Positions 37,742-46,953 of a stretch of 64,000 bases of DNA are shown here, piece after piece. Below the pieces are notes generated by a model. It was not told the origin of the DNA, ran no database searches, and saw only the letters and a list, made by a program, of their open reading frames with translations. Numbering within the stretch: position 1 is the stretch's first letter; every line of letters starts with the position of its first letter. Both the position numbers and the translations under genes were made by a program. Source of the DNA: Desulfovibrio sp. Huiquan2017 (GTDB taxonomy: Bacteria; Desulfobacterota; Desulfovibrionia; Desulfovibrionales; Desulfovibrionaceae); assembly GCF_017351175.1 (NCBI RefSeq), contig NZ_JAFMPN010000004.1:62001-126000 (forward strand). Direction: 5' to 3'.

Positions 37742-38368
37742 ATGGCGCAGGTCCTCAAGGAGAACGTCCGCCGCAGCATTGCGGCCGCCGCAGAGTCGCG
37801 GTTCGCCGAACAAGGGTTCGAAAGCGCAACCATAGAGGCCATCGCCCGGGACGCGGGCGTGGCCGCAGGCACGGTGTACAAGTATTTCCCCAGCAAGCAG
37901 GCGCTGTTCCGCTCGATCGTCACGGACGAATTCGTGGCCGAGCTGTCGCGCTTGACCCGGGAGCGTATCGCCGAATTCGCCCGGCCCTCGGGTCTTGAGC
38001 CGGGGCAGGACGCCATGTCCGGTCCATCCGGCGACCTGCTTGGTTTCCTGGCCCGGAACCGGCTCAAGGCCGTCATCCTGCTGGGCTGGGGGCAGGACAC
38101 GGAATACGCGGACTTCGCCCCGGACTATCTCCGGGACATGGAAGCCCAGACTCTGGCCCAGGCGGCCGAGCAGTTCCCCCGGCTCGAACAAACCCGGACA
38201 TTCCGCTTCATGGTCCGGCGCATCCTGGAGGAATCGGTCCGGGGGACCGTGGCCATCCTCTCGGAATTCGCGGACGAAGCCGACATCCGCAGGTCGTTCG
38301 CCGCGGCCATGCGCTGCCGGATCGCAAGCATCAACGCCCTGGTGGCCTGGGCGATGGAGGGCGAATAG
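37742..38368 (+). CDS. TetR-family transcriptional regulator
   Basis: A 208-residue regulator. The N-terminal helix-turn-helix is ATIEAIARDAGVAAGTVYKY followed by FPSKQALF; the C-terminal ligand domain is unassigned. The ATG at 37742 is chosen over an upstream in-frame ATG because the DNA-binding domain then begins at the usual distance. A small hypothetical gene starts 2 bases after its stop, so the two are one operon. No efflux gene is adjacent. Confidence 0.87.
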   Translation: MAQVLKENVRRSIAAAAESRFAEQGFESATIEAIARDAGVAAGTVYKYFPSKQALFRSIVTDEFVAELSRLTRERIAEFARPSGLEPGQDAMSGPSGDLLGFLARNRLKAVILLGWGQDTEYADFAPDYLRDMEAQTLAQAAEQFPRLEQTRTFRFMVRRILEESVRGTVAILSEFADEADIRRSFAAAMRCRIASINALVAWAMEGE

Positions 38369-38370
38369 CC

Positions 38371-38694
38371 ATGCACGCGTTCGACATCCTGGCCGAGGCC
38401 AAAATGCGTCAGTGGGAAAAGGAAAAGAAGGAAGGCGTGGCCAAACCGGCCAGAAGCGGACCGAGCCTTTCGCTGGAGTCCGGCGACTCTCTGGAGAAAC
38501 AACTCTTCGCCGACATAAGGCGGCTCATCCGGCGCTCCCGCCTGGAGACCCCGCAGGCCAGCCGGGCGACGCTGAAAGAGGCGGAGCGAGTGCAGGTGCA
38601 ACTGTCGGCCCGGCTGGAAAAGGCCGGAGCCTACCATCTTAGCCGACACGTGGCCGACAGGATCAGGGCCTTGCGGGAAGGGGCCGACGAATAG
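38371..38694 (+). CDS. Hypothetical protein, faint DnaJC28/DUF1992 resemblance
   Basis: A 107-residue, charged, probably helical protein. It opens FDILAEAKMRQWEKEKKEG and continues GPSLSLESGDSLEKQ, an order reminiscent of DUF1992 (DnaJ-family C28) domains, but the match is loose. No membrane segment or signal. It is coupled to tetR by a 2-base gap. Function not recognised. Confidence 0.65.
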   Translation: MHAFDILAEAKMRQWEKEKKEGVAKPARSGPSLSLESGDSLEKQLFADIRRLIRRSRLETPQASRATLKEAERVQVQLSARLEKAGAYHLSRHVADRIRALREGADE

Positions 38695-38712
38695 GCCGCG
38701 TTCCCCATGCGG

Positions 38713-38899
38713 TTAGGGACGTTCCACACGGCCGGCTTCGTAGCGCTCGCGGTGAAGGTTCCTGTACTTTGCCCGGGCGGTGGTGCAAACCTTGCCGTCG
38801 CCGTCGCCGTCGCAGTGAAAAGTCAGCTTCGGTCCGGACGGGTTGCCCGGACGCCAAAAGACAGGTGCCAGCCGGAAAGAGCTTGGCGGTCTTGCTCAT
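38713..38899 (-). pseudogene. Small gene with an apparent frameshift
   Basis: ATG 38899 has GGAG 5 bases upstream and opens MSKTAKLFPAG. About 11 codons in, the natural continuation moves to another frame: from about 38862 to the stop at 38715-38713 that frame reads PVFWRPGNPSGPKL, then HCDGDGDGKVC and KYRNLHRERYEAGRVERP, which looks protein-like. The frame that stays open from the ATG instead becomes an Arg-rich tail running to 38663 into the neighbouring gene. The second segment has no ATG or GTG of its own. A frameshift in 38855-38875, real, programmed or a sequencing error, explains this. A joined product would be about 62 residues, family unknown. Confidence 0.5.
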
Positions 38900-38944
38900 T
38901 GCCGCTCCATAGTTCGCCCCTCATAGACCGCCCCGCCCCGACGT

Positions 38945-38975
38945 AGAAGGCCCCCGCACCGAGCGGGGGCCTTCT
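38945..38975 (-). terminator. Hairpin downstream of acs
   Basis: A perfect 13-base stem, AGAAGGCCCCCGC with GCGGGGGCCTTCT (38945-38957 and 38963-38975), 5-base loop. The T-tract is poor, so termination is likely but not certain. Confidence 0.65.
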
Positions 38976-39035
38976 GTTCGTCGCCGTGCGAAGTTGTCGA
39001 AAACGGTGTGGATGCGCCGCTCCCGGGAGCCGACG

Positions 39036-41021
39036 CTAGCCGATCAACTCCTTGTTGCCTTCCACCAGATCGGTGACCACGCCCGGATCGGCCAAGGTGG
39101 AGGTGTCGCCGAAGTCCGTGGAGTGTTCGACGATCTTGCGCAGCACGCGGCGCATGATCTTGCCCGAACGGGTCTTGGGCAGCCCGTCCGCGAACTGAAT
39201 GAACTCGGGAGTGGCGATGGGGCCGATCTCCTTGCGCACCCAGACCTTCAGTTCCTTGACCATATCGTCCGAGGGTTCGAGCCCGGATCGCAGCGTCACA
39301 TAGGCGTAGATGGTCTCGCCCTTGATGTCGTGGGGCATGCCGACCACGGCGGCCTCGGACACGTCGGGATGAGCCACCAGGGCGGACTCGATCTCGGCGG
39401 TGCCCATGCGGTGGCCGGACACGTTGATGACGTCGTCCAGGCGTCCCATGATCCAGAAATAACCGTCCTCATCCACGCGCGCGCCGTCGCCCGCTTCATA
39501 GGCCCCGGGGAACCCTGCGAAATAGGTGGACTTGTAGCGTTCCGGGTTGCCCCAGACATTGCGCAGCATGCCGGGCCACGGCTTGTCCACGATCAGGTGC
39601 CCGCCCTCGTTGGGCTCGGCGCGGGAGCCGTCGCGGCGCACGATCTGGGCCGAGATTCCGGGTAACGGCAGGCTCGCGGAGCCGGGCTTGAGCGGAGTGG
39701 CGTAAGGCAGGGCCGAAATCATGATACCGCCGGTCTCGGTCTGCCACCAGGTATCCACGATGGGCAGTTTCCCGTTGCCCACGTGGTCATGGTACCACAG
39801 CCACGCCTCGGGGTTGATGGGCTCGCCCACCGAGCCGAGCAGACGCAGGGAGGAGGTGTCGTAGGTCTTGGTCCACTGTTCGCCCTCGCGCATGAGGGCG
39901 CGGATGACCGTGGGTGCGGTATAAAAGATGCTGACCTTGAACTTGTCCACGATCTGCCAGAAACGGTCGGGCCGGGGGTAGCTCGGCACACCCTCGAACA
40001 TGACCGAGGTGGCGCCGAGCGCCAGGGGGCCGTACACGATGTAGGAGTGGCCGGTGATCCAGCCCACGTCGGCCGTGCACCAATACACGTCGTCGTCCTT
40101 GACGTCGAAGACGATCTGGGTCGAATGGGCCGCGTAGGCCAGGTAGCCGCCGGTGGTATGCAACACCCCCTTGGGCTTGCCCGTGGACCCGGAGGTGTAG
40201 AGGATGAACAACGGATCCTCGGACTCCATCTCCTCATAGCCGCAATCCGAGGTGATGTCCTCGGCCGTGATCTCGTCGTGCCACCAGGAGTCGCGACCCT
40301 CGACCATATTGACCTCGTTGCCGCCGCGCTTGACCACGATGCACTGCTCGACCGACGGGCAATCCTTGAGGGCCTCGTCCGCGTTGGGCTTGAGCGGGAT
40401 GGTCTTGCCCGCGCGCAGGACCGCGTCCGCCGTGACCAGGACCTTGGCCTCGGCGTCGTGGATGCGCGATTGCAGGGCGATGGACGAGAAACCCGCGAAG
40501 ACGATGGAGTGCGGCGCGCCCAGCCGGGTGCAGGCCAGCATGGCGATGGCCAGTTCCGGGATCATGGGCATGTACAGCGAAACCCGGTCGCCGCGCTTGA
40601 CACCTTTTTTCTTGAGCACGTTGGCGAACCGGCAGACCTCGGTGTGGAGCATCTGATAGGTGTAGACCCGCACATCCTCCTCGGGCTCGCCCTGCCAGAT
40701 GAGCGCGGCCTTGTTCCGGCGGCCGTCGGTCAGGTGGCGGTCCAGGCAGTTGTAGGCCACGTTGGTCCGGCCGCCCGAGAACCACTTGAACTCCGGCTTG
40801 TCGTAATCCGCTTCCAGGACGGAGTCGAAATCGGAAAACCAGTCGAGCAGTTCCTTGGCCCGTTCGCCCCAATACCCGTCCGGATCATCGAGGGCCCGCT
40901 TGTGGGCCGCCTCGTAGGCCGCCATGTCCGCGATCCATGCCTGCCCCTGCATGGCCGCGTCCGGCTGAAATATCTGTCCTTCCTTTTGCATGCTTTCGAT
41001 TTTCTTTTCTTCTTCGGTCAT
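39036..41021 (-). CDS. acs: Acetyl-CoA synthetase (AMP-forming)
   Basis: A 661-residue ANL-superfamily ligase making acetyl-CoA from acetate, ATP and CoA. Seen: the P-loop-like [14 protein letters not shown], the [16 protein letters not shown] block, TWWQTETGG and the C-terminal [11 protein letters not shown] with the acetylatable lysine. Length (about 650) is standard. The start at 41021 has AGGAG 7 bases before it; a long in-frame extension upstream is not family-like. It stands alone with its own upstream region and terminator-like hairpin. Confidence 0.95.
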   Translation of the reverse strand: MTEEEKKIESMQKEGQIFQPDAAMQGQAWIADMAAYEAAHKRALDDPDGYWGERAKELLDWFSDFDSVLEADYDKPEFKWFSGGRTNVAYNCLDRHLTDGRRNKAALIWQGEPEEDVRVYTYQMLHTEVCRFANVLKKKGVKRGDRVSLYMPMIPELAIAMLACTRLGAPHSIVFAGFSSIALQSRIHDAEAKVLVTADAVLRAGKTIPLKPNADEALKDCPSVEQCIVVKRGGNEVNMVEGRDSWWHDEITAEDITSDCGYEEMESEDPLFILYTSGSTGKPKGVLHTTGGYLAYAAHSTQIVFDVKDDDVYWCTADVGWITGHSYIVYGPLALGATSVMFEGVPSYPRPDRFWQIVDKFKVSIFYTAPTVIRALMREGEQWTKTYDTSSLRLLGSVGEPINPEAWLWYHDHVGNGKLPIVDTWWQTETGGIMISALPYATPLKPGSASLPLPGISAQIVRRDGSRAEPNEGGHLIVDKPWPGMLRNVWGNPERYKSTYFAGFPGAYEAGDGARVDEDGYFWIMGRLDDVINVSGHRMGTAEIESALVAHPDVSEAAVVGMPHDIKGETIYAYVTLRSGLEPSDDMVKELKVWVRKEIGPIATPEFIQFADGLPKTRSGKIMRRVLRKIVEHSTDFGDTSTLADPGVVTDLVEGNKELIG

Positions 41022-41371
41022 CGAGATGCTCCTGATCTGTTCGTTTCTTCGCCTCGCCCATCCGGCGTGGACCGCAACCCATTGAAATGCCGAGTCGTGG
41101 CGGAAGACCGCCGCCGACACTTCATCCTCTAGTGAAAGCGAATGCCGATCGCTTCCATTTTTAGGTGAACGGTCACAAACAACCCGGTGAACGGTTTGGA
41201 GGCGGTGAGTGGCGCAGGTTGCGCGCCGGGAGGCGGCTTGCGGTAGCGGCGCACTCGAAGACGCTCCAAGGGAATGGGGGGCTGCGCTGCCTGAAATGGC
41301 TCCGGGAAAGAGAGTGAGACTCTCGCTCTCGCCCGCCCCTGCCGCAGGCACACAAAAAGTTTGGAAAGGGG
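41022..41371. other. Intergenic region upstream of acs
   Basis: About 350 bases without a supportable gene. It contains the paired repeats at 41164-41195 and GC-rich sequence toward the kinase terminator. No clear -35/-10 or -24/-12 promoter for acs was found. Confidence 0.5.
41164..41195 (-). promoter_or_regulatory. Direct repeat upstream of acs, possible operator
   Basis: GGTGAACGGT occurs at 41164-41173 and 41186-41195, 22 bases apart (about two helical turns). Read toward acs each is ACCGTTCACC, eight of ten bases identical to the ACTGTTCACT repeats upstream of the sigma-54 operon. The repeats lie about 145-175 bases before the acs start. Confidence 0.4.
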
Positions 41372-41411
41372 GGCCAGGGGGGAAACTTTTAAAAAAGTTT
41401 CCCCCCTGGCC
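41372..41411 (-). terminator. Long perfect inverted repeat after the kinase gene
   Basis: GGCCAGGGGGGAAACTTTT (41372-41390) pairs perfectly with 41393-41411 around a 2-base loop, 19 bases per arm. It lies 16 bases past the kinase stop and can terminate that gene. Similar G-run/AAACTTT palindromes are, to my memory, frequent between genes in Desulfovibrio, so it may be a dispersed repeat. Confidence 0.7.
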
Positions 41412-41427
41412 GCCGGAGGCATCCCCC

Positions 41428-42813
41428 TTACCCGGCCACAGCGCGGGCAAAGAAGCGACAGGTCAGGTCCTGCCACCAGACGAAGCCGAGTTCGGCGTCC
41501 ACGTACCAAGCGGCGGTGAAGGCCTTGCGGTCGGCGGACCAAAGGCGGGCCTTGAGCGGATCGAAGGCGGGCTCCTGGCAGAACTCGCCGGGCTCGGTGC
41601 GGCCGGTGAAGAGCGTGGCCAACTCGGCCACGGTGGGCAGCCGCCAGTCGGTGCGGCCGGCAAAGGCGTTTTTGTTCAGGCGGGTCACATGGGCGTTGGC
41701 GCGTCCCCAGGTCAGCGGATAGCGGGAACCGTAGCGCTCCCAGACCAACCCCGTGGTCCGCTCGGCCACCGTGCCGTCGCCCCGGTCGACAAACTCGCCG
41801 TGGGCGTAGCACGCGGGCCGCCACAGCTCGTCCAGGCCGAAGGCGGCGCGCCCTTCCTTGAGTCCGGCCTTGAGCGGCACGGACCGAGGGCGCGGGCACG
41901 TTTCTGAAATTTCGGGCTCGGCCAGAAGGTCCGGGGCCGCACAGGCCGCCTCGCGCCGGGCTCGCCAACGGGCCTCCAGATCATCCAGGGCGTCCAGCAT
42001 GGCCGGGCCGTCCGGGAAACGGTCCGCCGGGTCCCGGGCCAGGGCCATGGCAAAGAATTCGTCCCAGCTCCGGTCCAGGTCGGCGTGCACTTCGCGGACG
42101 GGCCGCATGCCCTTCCCGTCCGCCGGGCCCTCGGGTAACCGTCCGGTAAGCATGCGGTACAGGGTCACGCCCACGGAATAGCGGTCCGAGCGTTCGTCGG
42201 CGGCCTCCGGATCGGCCTCCTGCTCGGGCGCGGCGTAGTACGGGGAGCCCACGACCATGCCCTTGTGCCGCACGGTCGGTTCGCCGCGCAGCTTGGACAG
42301 GCCGAAGTCGATGAGCTTGACCGTGCCCGGACCGCCCAGGTCCTCGGCCAGCATGACATTGAACGGCTTGACGTCGCGATGGATGATGCCCTCGTAATGC
42401 AGCCGGTCCAGGCCGCGCAGCATACCCCGCGCCACGGCCAGCGAGGTCTCCACCCCGAGCCTCCGGGACGGGCGCTCCACTTCGTAGGACTCGCCCATAA
42501 GCGCGCCGAGGTTGCCGCAGAAATATTCCATGGTGAAATGTGGAGGCGCGGGCCTGCCGTCCGGGCCGTCGCTTCCGGCGTCCACATCGAGGATGGCGGC
42601 CACGTTGGGATGGCTGATGGAGGCCATGGCCGAGGCCTCCTTGAGGAACATCGCCCGCAGGGCGTCCTCCCCCACCAGCTCCTCCATGATCTCGGCGGGC
42701 CTGAGGACCTTGAGGGCCACGATGCGGCCGGTCACGGGCATGGCCGCCTTGTACACCGCGCCCATGCCGCCCCGGCCGAGCAGGCCGCGTATTTCATATC
42801 GTCCGATGCGCAT
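41428..42813 (-). CDS. Serine/threonine protein kinase fused to a C-terminal DUF1566 domain
   Basis: A 461-residue cytosolic protein. The kinase domain (about 6-275) is complete: glycine loop GRGGMG (13-18), VALKVL lysine, HRDVKPFN with Asp147, DFG with Asp169, and [10 protein letters not shown]. The C-terminal part (about 330-458) is a DUF1566/Lcl-type domain ([44 protein letters not shown]). The start at 42813 follows domain limits; the ribosome site is weak. No transmembrane helix is seen between the domains. Substrates unknown. Confidence 0.87.
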   Translation of the reverse strand: MRIGRYEIRGLLGRGGMGAVYKAAMPVTGRIVALKVLRPAEIMEELVGEDALRAMFLKEASAMASISHPNVAAILDVDAGSDGPDGRPAPPHFTMEYFCGNLGALMGESYEVERPSRRLGVETSLAVARGMLRGLDRLHYEGIIHRDVKPFNVMLAEDLGGPGTVKLIDFGLSKLRGEPTVRHKGMVVGSPYYAAPEQEADPEAADERSDRYSVGVTLYRMLTGRLPEGPADGKGMRPVREVHADLDRSWDEFFAMALARDPADRFPDGPAMLDALDDLEARWRARREAACAAPDLLAEPEISETCPRPRSVPLKAGLKEGRAAFGLDELWRPACYAHGEFVDRGDGTVAERTTGLVWERYGSRYPLTWGRANAHVTRLNKNAFAGRTDWRLPTVAELATLFTGRTEPGEFCQEPAFDPLKARLWSADRKAFTAAWYVDAELGFVWWQDLTCRFFARAVAG

Positions 42814-43163
42814 GCGGCACGGTAGCCCAAGGGAACGGCCCGCGTCCATCCCGCGTTGCGGTCCCGGGCGCGAAACGGGGCGGGAACCGCAGTCCCCGCC
42901 CCTGAACCGGGATGGCGTCCGGGGCCGATCCCCGGACTTCCCGAACAACCTACACCCGGTTTTCGGCAAAACGCGGTTTCGAGAACGAATGACGGGAAAA
43001 AACAACCGATCGGCATAAAAAAACACCTTGACGGGGTTGGCCGGGCCCGTCCCGATCGCGCGCCGGAAAACACCCGGCCCGGCTTGCCAAGGCACCTCTT
43101 GACGTATACTTTAGACATCCTCTAGACATACAAGGCACAGAGAACCAACAGGGGGGACTACCC
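42814..43163. other. Intergenic region between the kinase and the SPOR lipoprotein gene
   Basis: About 350 bases. GC-rich near the kinase, AT-richer from 42960 on. TTGACG at 43099-43104, about 60 bases before the lipoprotein start, may be a -35 box; the matching -10 is ambiguous. No gene seen. Confidence 0.45.
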
Positions 43164-43934
43164 ATGAAGAAAACCATACTGGCCCTGGCGGTGCTGACCG
43201 TCGCCCTCATCCTGAGCGGCTGCTTCCGCAAGCACATCGAATCCGCGCCGCCGGTCAAACAGCCCGCGCAAACCCAGACCGCTCCCGCCGAGCGGCCCAT
43301 CATCGAGGAAACCCATGTGGTGGCAGAGGAGAAGCCTCTGGACGGCCCGGTGGAGGAAGTCTACGAGGTGGACGCCGCCAAGCAGGCCGGGAAGCAGGCC
43401 CCCGCTGTGGGCGAAACCGAACTGGCCGAGGAACCGTTGCCCGACGCGGATCAGCTCAAGCGTGAGGCCGAGGCCGCCGCGGCCCAAGGCGCGCCCCCGG
43501 CCACGGAAGCGGCCGAACGGGCCGAACAGGCCGCGCAGGCCACCCCGGCCCCTGCCGCCACTCCGGTCCCTGCCGTTGCGACGGCCCCTGCCGCCGCGGC
43601 GCAGACCGCCAAACCCCTTCCTCCGGCCAATCCCGAGGACGAAGTGGTCGGCATCGGCGATGTGGGCGAAGCGTCCGGCGCGACCGCCGCTTCGACCCTG
43701 GCCCCGGGCGGACCGTATTATGTGCAAGTGGGGGCATTCTCGGACGTGGAGAATGCAAACAGAGCCCTCGAACGTCTCATTGCGGACGGATACAAGGGCT
43801 CTGTGCTGGTCAAAACCGACGAGGGGCTGTTCCGCGTGCAGGCGGGTTCATTCCCGGACGAAGCAACGGCCGGAGCCGCCTTGGAAAAACTGAAGGCGGA
43901 CTACCCCAAAGGGTTCGTGCTGAAAAAACCGTAG
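43164..43934 (+). CDS. SPOR-domain lipoprotein
   Basis: A 256-residue lipoprotein: signal peptide with lipobox LSGC (Cys20), a long Ala/Pro/Glu-rich linker (about 28-175), and a C-terminal SPOR domain (about 185-254, YYVQVGAFSDVENANRALERL). It would be membrane-anchored with the SPOR domain in the periplasm binding peptidoglycan. Residue Asp is absent at +2 (FRK follows Cys), so outer-membrane sorting is plausible. Confidence 0.87.
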   Translation: MKKTILALAVLTVALILSGCFRKHIESAPPVKQPAQTQTAPAERPIIEETHVVAEEKPLDGPVEEVYEVDAAKQAGKQAPAVGETELAEEPLPDADQLKREAEAAAAQGAPPATEAAERAEQAAQATPAPAATPVPAVATAPAAAAQTAKPLPPANPEDEVVGIGDVGEASGATAASTLAPGGPYYVQVGAFSDVENANRALERLIADGYKGSVLVKTDEGLFRVQAGSFPDEATAGAALEKLKADYPKGFVLKKP

Positions 43935-43957
43935 TCCGGTCGCGGACCGAACTTCAG

Positions 43958-43983
43958 GGCCGGGCATCGCTCGGCCTTTTTTT
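43958..43983 (+). terminator. Terminator after the SPOR lipoprotein gene
   Basis: GGCCGGGC / GCTCGGCC stem (one G-U pair) followed by seven T (43977-43983). Confidence 0.85.
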
Positions 43984-43994
43984 ACGCCCCCGGC

Positions 43995-44279
43995 CTAGGG
44001 ATTCAGTTCGGCGCGGAACTTGCGGGACAGCCGGAAGACGACCACCTTGCGCGGAGGCAGGGTAATGGTCTGGGTCGTCTGGGGGTTGCGGCCCTTGCGG
44101 GCGCGCTTGTCGTAAGCCTCGAACTTGCCGAAACCGGAGATCAACAGGGCATGGTCTTTTTTGATGGACCGCTTCATGATCTCCAGGATGGTCTCCACCA
44201 GGTCCTTGATCTCGGCGCGATTCTTGTCGGTGCGTTCGTAGATGTAATCCACGATTCCGGCTTTGGTGAGAGTGCTCAT
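43995..44279 (-). CDS. HU/IHF-family DNA-binding protein
   Basis: A 94-residue DNABII protein: helical N-terminus (LTKAGIVDYIYERTDKN), then ISGFGKFEAYDKRARKGRNPQT, the conserved body and DNA-binding arm. GGAGG precedes the ATG at good spacing. It could be an HU or an IHF-type subunit. It bends DNA as a dimer and could assist the sigma-54 promoter at 12.9 kb, though nothing links them directly. It lies 30 bases after the HIT gene, probably cotranscribed. Confidence 0.9.
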   Translation of the reverse strand: MSTLTKAGIVDYIYERTDKNRAEIKDLVETILEIMKRSIKKDHALLISGFGKFEAYDKRARKGRNPQTTQTITLPPRKVVVFRLSRKFRAELNP

Positions 44280-44309
44280 CGATTGCCTCCAAAAAAGGTT
44301 ATCAATAAC

Positions 44310-44735
44310 TTACTTCAGCAATCCCGCGATGGTGGCCGCGAGTTTCTGCATTTCGTCCGGGGTCTCGTAGGACGACTGGCCCCACAGTTTCAGGCCGTCG
44401 TCGGCAAACCTCGGAATGAGATGAAAATGCGCGTGGTGAACCAGTTGCCCGGCCGCCTCGAAGTTGTTCTGCATGAGGTTGAGCCCATCCGCGCCCGTGG
44501 CTTCCATGATCGCGCCGCCCACGGCGGACAGGGCCTGGAAGAGGTCGTTGCCGAGCGCGGTCGGAATGTCCATGAGCGTGGGATGATGGTCTTTGGGCAG
44601 CACCAGGGCATGGCCCGGATGCACGGGCGCGATATCCAGGAAGGCCAGGACCGTGTCCGATTCAAAGATTTTGGCGCAGGGGATTTCCCCGGCCACGATC
44701 TTGCAGAAAATACACTCGGAATCCACAATAGCCAT
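44310..44735 (-). CDS. HIT-family nucleotide-binding protein
   Basis: A 141-residue histidine-triad protein. The N-terminus has the zinc-type CIFCKIVAGEIP, and the triad reads HHAHFHLIP. Members hydrolyse AMP-linked substrates (Hint-like). The start is ATG 44735 with GGAGG 10 bases upstream. Confidence 0.9.
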   Translation of the reverse strand: MAIVDSECIFCKIVAGEIPCAKIFESDTVLAFLDIAPVHPGHALVLPKDHHPTLMDIPTALGNDLFQALSAVGGAIMEATGADGLNLMQNNFEAAGQLVHHAHFHLIPRFADDGLKLWGQSSYETPDEMQKLAATIAGLLK

Positions 44736-45189
44736 TCGTCTTTTTCCTCCGTCGGAACTGAACCCCAAGCGTTTCAAGCGCATGGAATCCACGGTCGCGC
44801 GATGAGAGTTTTTGACCGTTACCCGCATTCATACAAGGGATATCCAGTTAAATCAAGTCTGTTCGTCCACTTTCCCGAAAAAGCCCGCGTGGCAAGGGTT
44901 GCGACGAAGTCTAGATATAATCTGAAAAATCGGACAGTTGACGGACGGGCACCAATTGAAACCGCTGTTTGCCTTATTTTGGAAACAATTTAAATGCGTT
45001 GTGCGTCCCATTGAGAGCGGGCGCCGCCCGCCGGGCAACGGAGGGCTCCCCGGGGGGCCCGGGCCGCCGAAACGGCGGACGTTGCGCACGCTTGACGCGG
45101 ACTTCCGCCGCACGGTATCCCGGAGCCACCGAAAATCGACACCACCGCGCGGGCCGGAGACCGTCCCGCGCATTCCCAAGGAGATATCC
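44736..45189. other. Intergenic region between HIT and fabD
   Basis: About 450 bases without a gene. A perfect TATAAT at 44916-44921 faces fabD, but no good -35 is spaced with it. From 45010 to 45110 the sequence is GC-rich and may fold as a leader. Confidence 0.45.
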
Positions 45190-46116
45190 ATGACCAAGAC
45201 CGGCATTCTCTTCCCCGGACAGGGGTCCCAGGAACAGGGCATGGGCCGCGACGCTGCCGAAGCCAGTCCCGCCGCCCTGGACCTCTGGAAACTCGCCGAA
45301 CGCGAGTCCGGCCTGGCCCTGCGTGAAATATACTGGGACGGCGACCCGGCAGACATGGCCGACACCCGCGCCCTGCAACCCGCCCTGACCGTGGTCAACC
45401 TGACCCTGTGGCTGGCCGTGAAGGACAAGCTCTCCCCCGCAGCCGCGGCCGGGCATTCCCTGGGCGAATTCGCCGCCCTGGGCGCGGCCGGAATCCTTGA
45501 CGTGGAGGACTGCATCCGGGCCGTGACTCTGCGCGGGCGGCTCATGGCCGACTGCGGCGGCGAAGGCCACGGCATGGCCGCCGTGGTCAAGCTCCCCCAG
45601 GACCAGGTCGAGGCCATTGTGGCCCAGGCCGTGCAACAGTCCGGCAAGGAACTGCGTATCGCCAATTACAACACCCCGGCCCAATTCGTCGTCTCCGGCG
45701 AGGCCGAGGCGCTGGACGCGGCCGAGACGCTGGTCAAGGAGGCCAAGGGACGGGCCATCCGCCTGGCCGTGTCCGGGGCGTTCCACTCCCCGCTCATGCG
45801 GGAGGCCGCCGACGAGTTTTCCGCCTTCCTCGAAACCCTTTCCTGGAAGGCTCCGGCCTTTCCGGTCTTCCACAACGCCACGGCCCTGCCCGAGCCCGAA
45901 CCTGCGGCCGTCATGGATGTGATGCGGCGCCAGATGACCTCCTCGGTCCTGTGGGTCCAGACCATGCAGGCCCTGTGGGCCGTCGGCGTGCGCAAATTCG
46001 TGGAAATCGGCCCCAAGGGCGTGCTTTTCAAGATGCTCAAGGCCAACCTCGGCTCCGAGGAGGAACCGTGGACCGGCCTGAACGTGGGCGGCCTCGCCCA
46101 GGCCGAGGAACTTTAG
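45190..46116 (+). CDS. fabD: Malonyl-CoA:ACP transacylase
   Basis: A 308-residue enzyme loading malonyl groups onto acyl carrier protein for fatty acid synthesis. GILFPGQGSQ opens the protein; the active-site serine is in GHSLGEFAALG and the histidine in SGAFHSPLM. AAGGAG is 6 bases before ATG 45190. It is followed 4 bases later by aroE, an unusual partner for fabD. Confidence 0.93.
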   Translation: MTKTGILFPGQGSQEQGMGRDAAEASPAALDLWKLAERESGLALREIYWDGDPADMADTRALQPALTVVNLTLWLAVKDKLSPAAAAGHSLGEFAALGAAGILDVEDCIRAVTLRGRLMADCGGEGHGMAAVVKLPQDQVEAIVAQAVQQSGKELRIANYNTPAQFVVSGEAEALDAAETLVKEAKGRAIRLAVSGAFHSPLMREAADEFSAFLETLSWKAPAFPVFHNATALPEPEPAAVMDVMRRQMTSSVLWVQTMQALWAVGVRKFVEIGPKGVLFKMLKANLGSEEEPWTGLNVGGLAQAEEL

Positions 46117-46120
46117 GACC

Positions 46121-46948
46121 GTGCCCCGCGCCTACGGCATCATCGGCTGGCCCCTCGGGCACACCCTGTCCCCGGCCCTGCACAATTGGGGATTCGGGGG
46201 ACTGGGGCTGGACGCGCGCTACGAGGCCTGGCCGCTCAAGCCCGACGGCCTGCCTGCGTTCATGGAGCGCGTGCGCACCGAGCCCATCCACGGCCTGTCC
46301 GTGACCATCCCGCACAAGCGGGCGGTCATGGCCCACCTGGACACGATCTCGGACCGGGCCCGAGCCATCGGCGCGGTCAATACCGTATATTGGGACGGCG
46401 ACCGGCTGTGCGGCGAGAACACCGACGTCATCGGCGTGATCGCCCCCCTGCGCGGGGTGGATCCCCTGCCGCGCTCGGCCGTGGTCCTCGGCGCGGGCGG
46501 CGCGGCGCGGGCAGCCGTGGCCGGATTCCTGGAACTCGGTATCCCCCGCGTGGCCGTGGCCAACCGCACCCGGGCCAAGGCCGAAGCCCTGGCCGCCGAC
46601 TTCGGCGTGGAGTGCTTGGACTGGGACACGCGTACGGATTTTCCGTGGGAACTGGTCTGCAACGCCACGCCGCTCGGCATGTCCGGCGACCTGGCCGGAG
46701 AGACCCCGTGGAACGCGGACCGCTTCGCCGAAGGCGCAGTGGCCTACGACATCGTATACAATCCGCTTGAAACCCGCTTCCTGGCCGAAGCCGGGGCCGC
46801 CGGGTGCCGCACCGTTTCCGGCCTGGAAATGTTCCTGCACCAGGGGCTGGCCCAATTCCGGCTGTGGACCGGACGGGAAATGGACGAGGCCGGGGCGCGA
46901 CGACTGCTTCTCACGGCCCTGACAACGCAAAAAAACGAAAAAGGATGA
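46121..46948 (+). CDS. aroE: Shikimate dehydrogenase
   Basis: A 275-residue NADP-dependent enzyme reducing 3-dehydroshikimate in aromatic amino acid synthesis. The N-terminal substrate domain has GWPLGHTLSPALHN and VTIPHKRAVM; the NADP loop is VLGAGGAARAAV followed by VANRTRAKAEALA. The start is GTG 46121, 4 bases after fabD. Confidence 0.92.
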   Translation: MPRAYGIIGWPLGHTLSPALHNWGFGGLGLDARYEAWPLKPDGLPAFMERVRTEPIHGLSVTIPHKRAVMAHLDTISDRARAIGAVNTVYWDGDRLCGENTDVIGVIAPLRGVDPLPRSAVVLGAGGAARAAVAGFLELGIPRVAVANRTRAKAEALAADFGVECLDWDTRTDFPWELVCNATPLGMSGDLAGETPWNADRFAEGAVAYDIVYNPLETRFLAEAGAAGCRTVSGLEMFLHQGLAQFRLWTGREMDEAGARRLLLTALTTQKNEKG

Positions 46949-46953
46949 TTGTC

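Noticed and set aside
41022-41450. N-terminal extension of acs by 143 codons
   Set aside because: It would run through the kinase terminator palindrome and has no family counterpart; ATG 41021 has a good ribosome site.
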